A stretch of DNA of 20,588 nt. It comes from an uncultured Phascolarctobacterium sp. (lineage in GTDB: Bacteria; Bacillota; Negativicutes; Acidaminococcales; Acidaminococcaceae). Numbering within the stretch: position 1 is the stretch's first letter; every line of letters begins with the position of its first letter. The position numbers and the translations under genes are program-made. The stretch is taken from positions 1-20,588 of the forward strand of contig UQWM01000028.1 of NCBI GenBank assembly GCA_900544795.1. Direction: 5' to 3'. This document shows positions 7,285-15,242 of this stretch, piece after piece. A model generated the notes under the pieces. It was given only the letters and a program-made list of their open reading frames with translations, did no database searches and was not told the origin of the DNA.

Positions 7285-8802
7285 TCATTCATCTATGCTA
7301 ACGGACTGGGTAGTAGTCGAACCTACTTTATCCGGAGCTTGTGTAGTGGTAGTTATGTTAGTACGATGTTTGAGTTCCATGTTCTTGTCGATACCGACGG
7401 AATACCAGAACGTACCTACCAGAGTAAGGATGGTGATTGCCAAAGAGGTATAACGGACCCATCTCTGCGAGAAGCCACCCGGTGTAGCATTGGTTTCGGC
7501 CAGTTCCTGTTTTCTGGTAACTGCACCAGAGAAGAATACGATAGTAGCGATAACGAAGATCAGCGACCATCGCGTTTGGTTGCCGTTGGAGGTTACCAAA
7601 GCGGCCATACTGTAGACTGCAGCTATCAAACCAATGATGCATGATTTATTGTAATCTTTTGGTTCTAATTTACCGTAGCCCAAAACCTTAATGGAGATAC
7701 TTGAATAAATGTACGGCAGCAGAGTCAATATAACCGCGATAGAAGCGATTTTACCGAATTGCTGGCTGGCGGATGGCGACATTGTTGCCAAAACCTGAAC
7801 CGTCATGATAGCGGCTACGATAGCCAGGCCTGCAGAAGGCACGCCTTTAGAGTTAGTACGGGCAAAAACATTACCGAACAAGCCGTCATCAGCAGCTGCT
7901 TTAGCGCTTTGTCCTACCAGCAGCGTCCAGCCTGCCAGCGAACCCAGACAACCTAAAGCGGCACAGATAGCTACGCCGTTACCGGCGATCTCACCAAAGG
8001 CCAGTCGTGCGGCATCAGCAAACGGTGCTGAAGAACTTGCAAGCGCGTGGTTCGGGATCATGCCCATAATTACGGAAGAACTTAAAACATAGCAGACAGC
8101 GGCCAGGATTACGCCGCCGATGGTAGCGATAGGAACGTTCTTTTTAGGATTTTTAACAACGCCTGCAGATACGGAAGCACTTTCGACGCCGATAAAAGCC
8201 CACAAAGTGAAGTTCAAAGTCATACCGACAGCACTGACGGTACCTTTGCCGGTCACGTTCCATGCATTCATGTAGGTTGCACCGTCAAACCAGAACCAAC
8301 CCAAAATAGCAGTACCAATAATAGGGATCAAAGCCAGTGTAGTAGTTACGGATTGGATACGGCCGACCAGCTTAGGGCCGATCATGTTGGCGTAAGCGAA
8401 CAGCCAGATGACGCAGATTTGCGCCAGTGCAAATGCAAATGGATTTTTTAAAGCCGGGAAAAAACTAATTAAGTAACCGATACCTACAACTGCCAGGCCG
8501 ACGTTACCAATAACGTTTGCCAGCCAGTAAATGAGGTTTGTCTGATACCCCATATAATCGCCGAAAGCTTTACGCGTATAAGCATAAGGACCGCCGGCAG
8601 CCGGATCGATAGAAGATAACTTTGCAAAGGTCAGGGCCAGTGCGATAGCACCTATACAGGTCACTATCCAGCCGAAAACTGCAACGCCTCCTATTGCCGC
8701 CAGATTCGCAGGCAACATAAACACACCGGAACCCATCATATTACCGGCAACCATCAATGTTGCAGCAACGACACCTATTTTATTACTGTCGTCTTGATTC
8801 AT
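7285..8802 (-). CDS. adiC: Arginine/agmatine antiporter, AdiC-type, with C-terminal extension
   Basis: Inner-membrane APC-family exchanger that takes up arginine and exports agmatine, completing the proton-consuming cycle with AdiA. It follows E. coli AdiC closely: MMGSGVFMLPANLA with substrate-loop G24-S25-G26, DPAAGGPYAYTRKAFG, YWLANVIGN with N100, TLWAFIGVESASV with W201 and E207 (gate), GVVKNPKKNVPIATIGG, and LAGWTLL with W292. These lie one position before the E. coli numbers. It is longer than E. coli AdiC (505 against about 445 aa): after about residue 432 there is an additional hydrophobic helix (about 448-468) and a hydrophilic Ser/Thr-rich tail. ATG at 8802 has GGAGA nine bases upstream. 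It is first in the operon; no AdiY-like regulator lies next to it. Confidence 0.93.
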   Translation of the reverse strand: MNQDDSNKIGVVAATLMVAGNMMGSGVFMLPANLAAIGGVAVFGWIVTCIGAIALALTFAKLSSIDPAAGGPYAYTRKAFGDYMGYQTNLIYWLANVIGNVGLAVVGIGYLISFFPALKNPFAFALAQICVIWLFAYANMIGPKLVGRIQSVTTTLALIPIIGTAILGWFWFDGATYMNAWNVTGKGTVSAVGMTLNFTLWAFIGVESASVSAGVVKNPKKNVPIATIGGVILAAVCYVLSSSVIMGMIPNHALASSSAPFADAARLAFGEIAGNGVAICAALGCLGSLAGWTLLVGQSAKAAADDGLFGNVFARTNSKGVPSAGLAIVAAIMTVQVLATMSPSASQQFGKIASIAVILTLLPYIYSSISIKVLGYGKLEPKDYNKSCIIGLIAAVYSMAALVTSNGNQTRWSLIFVIATIVFFSGAVTRKQELAETNATPGGFSQRWVRYTSLAITILTLVGTFWYSVGIDKNMELKHRTNITTTTQAPDKVGSTTTQSVSIDE

Positions 8803-9256
8803 ATAAAATCTCTCCTTTCGATTATTTGCCTTCAGCAGCGGATGGGTATCTTGGCTGTCGGCAAATCGTGCACAAAGTTACTTGCTATTTCTTCGTGCGG
8901 TTTCTTGCTTCGGATAAATCATAACGCCTTTGCATACAAAATATCCAAGCAAGAAATTTTCATTTACTTTTTAATATGTTTTTTTAAAATAGTCAGGGCA
9001 AACGTACTCTTGACATAATTTAAGAGCCGCATCACAGCAGGCGTTTACTCGCCTATTATTTTCTATGGATAAAAAATCTCCAAATTATTTTTTCAGACTA
9101 TTAATAGTGGTTGTTTTTTTAGTTTGATTAATTCACTAAAGTATTTTCCTACAAAAATAAACTATACGCTAATACCTCGCAGCTTATGCTATAAGCAAAC
9201 TTTGCCAGCTTTCTATATTGTAACTAAAGCAACTGTGCTATATCTACACAGCTTAA
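8803..9256 (-). promoter_or_regulatory. adiC upstream region with candidate promoter and leader hairpin
   Basis: No coding gene was found in this AT-rich gap. On the minus strand, TTGGAG (9078-9083) and AATAAT (9055-9060) are 17 bases apart and would give a leader of roughly 240 bases. Within the leader, 8901-8916 pairs with 8942-8956 (TTTCTTGCTTCGGATA against TATCCAAGCAAGAAA) as a 15-bp stem with one bulged base and a 25-base loop. The strong ribosome site AAAGGAGAG ends just before the adiC start. The promoter match is moderate; the hairpin is plainly visible. No known riboswitch class was recognised. Confidence 0.45.
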
Positions 9257-9299
9257 AACAGCAAAAAAACTGCCGGATTACGGCAGTTTTTTTGCTGTT
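9257..9299 (-). terminator. Intrinsic terminator after the amidohydrolase gene
   Basis: A perfect 19-base stem, 9257-9275 with 9281-9299, surrounds the loop GATTA. Its arms contain A7 and T7, so CGGCAGTTTTTTT forms a terminator on either strand. It lies 42 bases past the amidohydrolase stop and isolates that unit from adiC-adiA. Confidence 0.9.
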
Positions 9300-9341
9300 A
9301 ACAGTGGGATTTTACGGAAACATTAATTGTAAAACAAGGTT

Positions 9342-11006
9342 TCAAACAGAATACACTTTACGACCCTGGAAGTAAGTAGCTTCGATAACAGCAGTGCCAA
9401 TATCTTCAGATTTTACACTCAAAATATTTTTATCAACAATCACCAAATCCGCAAATTTTCCAGGTTCTAAAGATCCGCTTACGTCATCCACAAAATTAGC
9501 ATAGGCCTGATTTATCGTAAAAGAATCGATCATATCTTGCAAATCTGCACGTTCTTCCGGCCACAAAGGCTGCTGGAATTTTGGATCGTCGTAATTGAAA
9601 ATCCACGGATGGTAATTGTCAGGTGCGATACGCGTCACACCTATTTCCATCCCCACAAAGGGATTCGGCACCGCTGTGATAGGATAATCACTTGCGTTAG
9701 CAACTTTAACGCCGGCCTTGAAGAAGCAGTTCAGCGGGAAAGTACGGTCAGCACGTTCCTGTCCTATATAACTACCATTTACGAAATACGTTTCGTCTAT
9801 TTGTGCCCAGTAAGAATTGGTCATTGCCACGGTATCCAGTTCTTTAAACCTGATTACATCAGCAGGATCAACTAAAAAGATGTGTGTGATACAATGTCTC
9901 GCATCACGGGCACCATTTTTCTGGCGAGCATATTCAATAGCATCAAGGCTTTGCTTGACAGCCGCATCGCCGGCGCAATGTACATGGATACCCATTCCAG
10001 CTCTATCAATCGCCGCAACTACTTTATTCATATTATCAGCATTCCATATCTGATCACCTCGCCAGCCTGCTTCACGACCTTCTGCAGCAGCATATGGCTC
10101 CAGTAAATACGCCGTTAAGCTTTCCAGCACGCCGTCCATAAACAATTTTACTGCATTAATTTTAAACAACTTGCCGCCATTGTCTTTATCACGCGCTTCA
10201 ATCAGTTCTTTTACCTGTTCCTCTCCTCTATTAGGATCGGCCCAATAGGCACCGCGTAACCGCATAGTCAGTTTGCCTTCATTATCCAATTCTTTCAAAG
10301 CCTGGATAGAATTGCTTTCTGCCATCAGCCAAGGATCGTAGGCTCCGGTAAAACCAAATTGATGAGCCATTTTTTGAAAGGCCAGGATACCTTCTTTATA
10401 TTCCTCAACAGAAAAATCTGGCAGCGCATTCAAAATAAGATCTTGTGCGGTTTCTCTAAAACATCCACTCGGCGTGCCATCATCAGCTCTTTCTATTCGC
10501 CCGTTTTTAGGGTCTGGCGTAGCTTTAGTAACGCCCGCCAACTCGATCGCTTTGGAATTAGCCCACAAAGAATGCAACGTTTCTGCCTGAACCACGATAG
10601 GAATATCAGTAGAAGCTTTGTCCAAAGCCTCTTTCAATGGTCCTATACCTGGGAAGCAGGCTTCAAGATAACCTTGCCCACGCAGCACTTTCAGACCAGG
10701 TCTATCATCAATAAACCTGCGGCAGGCCTCTACATATTCTGCTTCCGTATTCATCCCCGCAAGATTAATACCTACAACAGTCGCAGTGGCTTTAGTATAG
10801 TGGGTATGCCCTTCAAAAAACGACGGCAATACAAACTTACCATGCAGGTCTACCACTTCTGTTTCTTCCGCAATATACGCGCCTAGGCCAGCATTATCGC
10901 CAACATACAATATTTTACCATCTGCTACGGCTAATGCTTCTGCCGTGGATCTTGCAGTATCAGCAGTGTAAATAACTCCATTTTTCAAAACCAGATTAGC
11001 TTTCAT
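9342..11006 (-). CDS. YtcJ-type metal-dependent amidohydrolase
   Basis: Predicted cytoplasmic hydrolase of an amide or formamide bond; substrate unknown. The 554-aa length fits the YtcJ/NfdA (Amidohydro_3) group. The N-terminal beta sandwich leads to FFEGHTHY (H67, H69), in place of the commoner DxHxH. VKLFMDG follows with K287, then HVHCAGD (H341, H343), HCITHIF (H371, H375), NASDYP (D440), and the closing GSLEPGKFADLVIVDK sandwich strand. All metal-binding type residues appear to be present. The start is ATG at 11006 with AAAGGTG upstream. It follows the APC permease by 84 bases, so the permease probably imports its substrate or a product is exchanged. Proteins of this class are widely misassigned, so I give no substrate. 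Confidence 0.85.
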   Translation of the reverse strand: MKANLVLKNGVIYTADTARSTAEALAVADGKILYVGDNAGLGAYIAEETEVVDLHGKFVLPSFFEGHTHYTKATATVVGINLAGMNTEAEYVEACRRFIDDRPGLKVLRGQGYLEACFPGIGPLKEALDKASTDIPIVVQAETLHSLWANSKAIELAGVTKATPDPKNGRIERADDGTPSGCFRETAQDLILNALPDFSVEEYKEGILAFQKMAHQFGFTGAYDPWLMAESNSIQALKELDNEGKLTMRLRGAYWADPNRGEEQVKELIEARDKDNGGKLFKINAVKLFMDGVLESLTAYLLEPYAAAEGREAGWRGDQIWNADNMNKVVAAIDRAGMGIHVHCAGDAAVKQSLDAIEYARQKNGARDARHCITHIFLVDPADVIRFKELDTVAMTNSYWAQIDETYFVNGSYIGQERADRTFPLNCFFKAGVKVANASDYPITAVPNPFVGMEIGVTRIAPDNYHPWIFNYDDPKFQQPLWPEERADLQDMIDSFTINQAYANFVDDVSGSLEPGKFADLVIVDKNILSVKSEDIGTAVIEATYFQGRKVYSV

Positions 11007-11041
11007 AACTTAGCACCTTTCTCCAGCATTTATATTTTTTG

Positions 11042-11069
11042 CCAGTTGCTGTCGCTGGGCAGCTACTGG
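11042..11069 (-). other. Intercistronic hairpin between permease and amidohydrolase
   Basis: CCAGTTGCTG (11042-11051) pairs with CAGCTACTGG (11060-11069), leaving one mismatch. Neither strand has an adjoining T run, so it is not a standard terminator. It may mark an mRNA processing or stability site between the two genes. Confidence 0.45.
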
Positions 11070-11090
11070 TTAAATTACTACTGACCATAA

Positions 11091-12548
11091 TTATTCTGCC
11101 TCTGGATCTTCATTGCCCCAAGCATCAATATCGCTTCGATCGACTGGTTTTTTATATTTAGCCATGCAGCTGCGGGTAATGATTTCCCCAACCGCTAAGG
11201 TAAGCACAATGCCGACTAAGACGAACATACTTTGTTTAAGGTTGAAAGGTGTTCCCGGAACCCAAATGAAGAGAAACATCGTTGCCAGAATAATCAGCTC
11301 ACCAATACGTACCATCAACACTGCAAACCAGGAAGGACCGGGAAACGTATATGGTCTAATCGTGGTTTTATCGGTACGGCGCAATTTTAAAAAAGCTTCA
11401 AAATTAAGCAGATATGGAATCAAAAGCAGAAAGCTGGTGCAGGAAAAAATCGACCAAAACATTTCTTCGGCAGAGCCCGACATTGAGCTTGCAACCAACG
11501 TCATCGCCGACGCAACAAAACCTGCAATAATCAGACTGCCTATAGGCGAGCCATTTTTATGTGTTTTAGCAAATATTTTAGGCAGTTCGCCAGTTGATGC
11601 CGTTTCGGAAGAGACGCGGCAGACAGTCAGTATCCACATCATGCCCTGACAAAACAATACGGTGACGAAAGTAGCACCAATACCGTAAACTAAAGCGTTC
11701 ATCAGCGGGCTGTCACCAAAACCGATGCGGAAGCAATCGACTAACCCCTGGATAATACTGATATCACCAATCGGAATGATAGCCAGCATTGCCAGTACAG
11801 TTACGATATAAAGACCGGATACTAGAAGGCAATTTTTCAATGCCGCCCTAGGAACGTCTCGCCCTGGATTTTCCATAGAAGACCCAGCTGCAGACATCGA
11901 TTCAAAGCCTAAGAAGTTGTATATTAAGGCCGGAATAAATACTATAGATTGACCAAATGTAGGCACAAAGCTTTTGATGGTGATTGGATTGGCAAATTCA
12001 AACCCATTGCGCATCAGATACAGAATAGCTGCAATGACCAAGCCCACACCCAGACATAATTTAGCGATAGCACTAAAGTTAATGATTTTTTGAGAATTAT
12101 CCATTGGACGAGTTGCCACAAACACCATCAGCCAAATAACTGCTATATTAAAACAAGTAGCCATCGTATTGGATATTTCTAAACGAAAAACCTGACAAAA
12201 AACTGTTACTACCAACGTCGCAACCGACGAGATCCAGATTGCGTTGCAGGACCAATATATCCAACTAATACGAGCTCCCCACAAATTGCCAAAAGCCCTT
12301 TTAATCCAGGCATAAAAGCCTCCGTTTTCAGGATAGGCCGAACCAAGCTCAGCCACGGTCAGACTGCCCGGGAAAAAGAATAACGCTCCTACGATAACAA
12401 TCCAGGTCACTGCCGCCGCCCCCATTGTAGCTACAGAAGCTATCGTATCAACAAAGAAGATGGCACAAACCAAACCTAACAGCATATCCAGCTGACTTAA
12501 TTTTCCGTTTTCCTGTTCCGGCGTTACCGGCTTTTTCTTGTCACTCAT
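11091..12548 (-). CDS. APC-superfamily amino acid permease
   Basis: A polytopic inner-membrane transporter of 485 aa with about 12 hydrophobic helices, the usual APC length. Supporting motifs are SLTVAELGSAYPENGGFYAWIKRAFG (helix 2-3 region, written here in two overlapping family blocks: AELGSAYPENGG and YAWIKRAFG), FLGFESMSAAGSSMENPGRDVPRA (FLGFES and NPGRDVPRA), and SSETASTGELPKIF. The pattern is closest to glutamate/GABA-type or general amino acid transporters. The substrate cannot be read from sequence. N- and C-terminal tails are charged and cytoplasmic. ATG at 12548 has GGAGGGAG upstream. The amidohydrolase follows in the same direction; the two-component system lies just upstream, beyond a terminator. 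Confidence 0.88.
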   Translation of the reverse strand: MSDKKKPVTPEQENGKLSQLDMLLGLVCAIFFVDTIASVATMGAAAVTWIVIVGALFFFPGSLTVAELGSAYPENGGFYAWIKRAFGNLWGARISWIYWSCNAIWISSVATLVVTVFCQVFRLEISNTMATCFNIAVIWLMVFVATRPMDNSQKIINFSAIAKLCLGVGLVIAAILYLMRNGFEFANPITIKSFVPTFGQSIVFIPALIYNFLGFESMSAAGSSMENPGRDVPRAALKNCLLVSGLYIVTVLAMLAIIPIGDISIIQGLVDCFRIGFGDSPLMNALVYGIGATFVTVLFCQGMMWILTVCRVSSETASTGELPKIFAKTHKNGSPIGSLIIAGFVASAMTLVASSMSGSAEEMFWSIFSCTSFLLLIPYLLNFEAFLKLRRTDKTTIRPYTFPGPSWFAVLMVRIGELIILATMFLFIWVPGTPFNLKQSMFVLVGIVLTLAVGEIITRSCMAKYKKPVDRSDIDAWGNEDPEAE

Positions 12549-12785
12549 TTTACTCCCTCCTTGAAATTTATTACTCGTTACACCGGCTTAAAATAGATAT
12601 TTTTACCACCTCCATTCTTTTTTAAGCTCTCTATGCAATCCCTGGCTATCTGCAAGGCTCAGACCCCCAGGCTGCTGGCTTACTGTGCGGTGTTACTTGT
12701 TACTGCCATTATCTCCAAATATTGTTTTTTTCTCTATAAAACTGTCATAATCAGGAAAAAATGGTCTATTATTGGGAAAAAGAAA
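12549..12785 (-). promoter_or_regulatory. Permease upstream region with structured leader candidate
   Basis: No gene lies here. Most of it is AT-rich, but 12635-12675 is a GC-rich island that can fold: CCTGG (12641-12645) with CCAGG (12667-12671), an inner TCTG/CAGA pair (12649-12652 with 12660-12663), and an outer GCA/TGC (12635-12637 with 12673-12675). A possible -35, ATGACA on the minus strand near 12742, lacks a convincing -10. I recognise no riboswitch family. Confidence 0.3.
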
Positions 12786-12816
12786 ACCTCCGGATAACTT
12801 TAAGTTATCCGGAGGT
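12786..12816 (-). terminator. Intrinsic terminator after the sensor kinase gene
   Basis: ACCTCCGGATAAC (12786-12798) pairs perfectly with GTTATCCGGAGGT (12804-12816). On the minus strand it is followed by TTTTCTTTTT. It lies 18 bases past the kinase stop and separates it from the permease unit. Confidence 0.92.
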
Positions 12817-12833
12817 CATAACAGCCTGGTAGT

Positions 12834-14153
12834 TTATTCTTCGACAAGAGCTAACAAAACTAACACTGAAAATACTGTTTCCGTGTGAGTAATATTCAAT
12901 TTTCCGTGATATTTATTGACTATACGCTCAATATTTGACAAACCTATACCGCAGAAATGCTTTTCTGTTTTAACTGTTGCATAATTGTCCTCAACTAAAT
13001 TAATAATACCATTATAGGAGTTATTTACCTGAATACATAGAAAACCCTTCTGCACGCGAGCATTAATGTAGATAAATTTATCACTGTCCTCTGACCCCAA
13101 GCGCTGGCAAGCTTCCATAGCATTATCTAATAAATTACCAAGTAAAATCAAAATATCAACATCATTTATTGCAAACTGTGGCGGTATTATCAAATCAAAC
13201 TCCAACCTTATCCCCGCAGCTTCCGCACCTTGCAGTTTATTACTTAAAATAGCGTCTATTACAGAATTTCCACAATGCGCTACCGCGTGCGCAGATTCCA
13301 CGTCCTGATAAATAGTTTTGATATATTCCTGCGCCCTGGCAGTCTGGTTCTGTGCCAAAATCGTATTCAAATACCTTAGATGACTTTTCATATCATGAGA
13401 AATACTGCGTATTTCTTTTTGCTGGTATTCCAACTCTTTGTAATAGCTGTCCTGCATTGCCAAAAGCTGTTCTACTATCTGCTTCTCTTCCAGCGTTTCA
13501 TTGATTGATCTCGTTCTGTCTGCCAAAAAATATAGCGACAAAGCCGACAAAAGCAACAGCCCGCTGATAATTAAAAAGTTTTCCAGCATATACTCCCGTG
13601 ATTGTACCTGCATGGCCACATAAAATAATTTGAGTATAATCAGCAGCATACACAAAGGCACACAAAAAACGTAAATACCGTCGAAAATCAAGCTCTTTTC
13701 TTTTTCGTAACGTCTCAACTTATCAATTACAAAAACACTGACAGTAAACAGTAGATATAAGATAGCCTGAGACCAAAAGGCCGGTTCCAGGTTCAGCGGA
13801 TAATCAGAAATCGGATTGCCGCGCATCTGCCATAAAAACGTTGCCGCTAAAACAGTGAAGGCATAGTTTAAGGCGACAAACATAAATGATACTATCAATT
13901 TTACTTCCATTTGATTTTTGAAAAACAACAAAGAGAAGATTACTATTAATGAATAACAAAAAAGAGAAACAAAATAAATGGAAAAACTATTACCCGCCGT
14001 AAACAATACACAGAAAGCGTATAAAAGCAATGCCAGGCAGTAGTATCTTGACTTGACTTCATTACGATCTAAAAAAGTTGTGAAAGCGTGATGCAGCATA
14101 GCAGTTTCAGTAAAGCAGGCAAAAAATATCGTCAAGGCAGTACTAACTTCCAT
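12834..14153 (-). CDS. Sensor histidine kinase, AgrC/HPK10-like, GHKL ATPase domain
   Basis: A membrane sensor of 439 aa. About six or seven hydrophobic segments fill residues 5-210, with no large extracellular domain, so the ligand is probably sensed in or near the membrane. A short coiled linker (about 212-250) leads to the H-box SISHDMKSHLRYLN, where H253 is the predicted phosphorylation site. The ATPase domain shows LLGNLLDNAMEAC (N-box) and GIGLSNIERIVNKYHG (G-box). ATG at 14153 lies inside the end of the regulator gene (11-base overlap) with GAGG upstream, implying translational coupling; an earlier start at 14186 would force a longer overlap and add atypical residues. The partner is the LytTR regulator encoded immediately upstream. 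Confidence 0.9.
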   Translation of the reverse strand: MEVSTALTIFFACFTETAMLHHAFTTFLDRNEVKSRYYCLALLLYAFCVLFTAGNSFSIYFVSLFCYSLIVIFSLLFFKNQMEVKLIVSFMFVALNYAFTVLAATFLWQMRGNPISDYPLNLEPAFWSQAILYLLFTVSVFVIDKLRRYEKEKSLIFDGIYVFCVPLCMLLIILKLFYVAMQVQSREYMLENFLIISGLLLLSALSLYFLADRTRSINETLEEKQIVEQLLAMQDSYYKELEYQQKEIRSISHDMKSHLRYLNTILAQNQTARAQEYIKTIYQDVESAHAVAHCGNSVIDAILSNKLQGAEAAGIRLEFDLIIPPQFAINDVDILILLGNLLDNAMEACQRLGSEDSDKFIYINARVQKGFLCIQVNNSYNGIINLVEDNYATVKTEKHFCGIGLSNIERIVNKYHGKLNITHTETVFSVLVLLALVEE

Positions 14154-14862
14154 AGCCGGCCTCGATGTATTCCATAAGCATTTCATAAACTTCTTTAGAC
14201 CGATGTTTGCTCACATAGATTATGGTTCCATTTTCCATGGTTATAACTCCTTTAAAAATATTTTTTGCATGCCTCAAATTAACTACATAGCTCTTATGCA
14301 CCCGTACAAAATAATTTTTTTCTAATTTTTCTGCTACTTCACTTATTGTTCCCCGAAAAGCATAACGTTGTTTCCAACTTTGTAAATAAATAGTTTTTAA
14401 CTCCGATTCAAAATATAAGATATCTTCCAGCTTGACCTTAGTAATACCCTGTTCATTACTGATACTAAAATAATATTGATCCGCTTTTTCATGATGATCC
14501 AAAATAGCACGGACTTCATGTAAAAAAGTTTTTTTGTCAATCGGCTTCAGCAAATATCTGTAAGCATTAACGGCGTAACCTTCTAATGCAAACTCTATCG
14601 TAGAGGTAACGATCAAAATCGGCACGGTAGTATCTATTTTCCGGATCTGACGCGCTGTTTCAATGCCATTGATAGGCTCCATATACATATCTAATACTAA
14701 AAGATTGAAACGCCGACCTTTAGCATATGCTTCGATTAATGCCGTACCTGTGAGATATGGCATGATTTCCATTCGGTAATTTTCTTTTTTCAGCTCACCT
14801 AAACACATCATAATTTCCTGTAAATCATCTTTACTATCATCACATAACGCTAAATAAAGCAT
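14143..14862 (-). CDS. LytTR-family response regulator
   Basis: DNA-binding regulator of 239 aa. The receiver domain (1-120) has acidic residues D8-D9, phosphoacceptor D58 (LLVLDMYM), T86 and K106 (YRYLLKP). The LytTR domain (about 130-235) shows ILYFESELKTIYL, YFVRVHKSYVVNL and VYEMLMEYI, as in AgrA, VirR and BtsR. Such domains usually bind paired direct repeats near promoters. ATG at 14862 has GGAGGT upstream. The first gene of a two-gene operon with its kinase, it is divergent from the yitT-like gene. The permease-amidohydrolase unit downstream is the nearest plausible target, but I did not find a clean pair of LytTR half-sites there. Confidence 0.92.
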   Translation of the reverse strand: MLYLALCDDSKDDLQEIMMCLGELKKENYRMEIMPYLTGTALIEAYAKGRRFNLLVLDMYMEPINGIETARQIRKIDTTVPILIVTSTIEFALEGYAVNAYRYLLKPIDKKTFLHEVRAILDHHEKADQYYFSISNEQGITKVKLEDILYFESELKTIYLQSWKQRYAFRGTISEVAEKLEKNYFVRVHKSYVVNLRHAKNIFKGVITMENGTIIYVSKHRSKEVYEMLMEYIEAGYGS

Positions 14863-14939
14863 AAGTACCTCCTAGCTACTTCACACAAGCTGCTTTGTTC
14901 ATTTTTGAATATCTTATTCACTTCATTCTTTTGTTTAAT

Positions 14940-14968
14940 ATTATATACCATACAAGAAGAACTTGTAA
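14940..14968 (-). promoter_or_regulatory. Candidate promoter and palindrome for the two-component operon
   Basis: On the minus strand TATAAT (14940-14945) is a perfect -10, 17 bases from a weak -35 TTACAA (14963-14968). The spacer and -35 overlap the palindrome TACAAG-AAGAA-CTTGTA (14951-14967), a possible operator. A weak -35 with an overlapping palindrome is typical of an activator- or repressor-controlled promoter. Confidence 0.55.
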
Positions 14969-15132
14969 CTACTTGATTCCATGCTGGGTTTCAAAATTAT
15001 TATACGGCGTTTAGTCTTTTAAAACTGTTGCCTATAAACAAATTTTAACCCTCCAACGGCAAATTGTGCAAATCTTTTATCGCATAGCTCTCTTCTTACA
15101 CCCTGACAGCTCATACACCCACCAATAGCTAT

Positions 15133-15161
15133 TTGTCTAAATATTGATATTAGTGTAAAAT
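15133..15161 (+). promoter_or_regulatory. Candidate promoter for the yitT-like gene
   Basis: TTGTCT (15133-15138), a 17-base spacer and TAAAAT (15156-15161) lie about 80 bases upstream of the start codon. The rest of the 380-base divergent gap, 14969-15132, is AT-rich with no further structure that I could identify. Confidence 0.55.
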
Positions 15162-15242
15162 TAAAATATTAATTCAAATCAGCATTTTTACGCCGCTATG
15201 GGCAATCATTTTATTTTTTTGAAATATGTGAGGACTACTTTT

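Noticed and set aside
12742..12760. LytTR binding site ACAGTT upstream of the permease
   Set aside because: Only one half-site (ACAGTTTTA) was seen; no second copy at the 12-13 base spacing typical of LytTR regulators.
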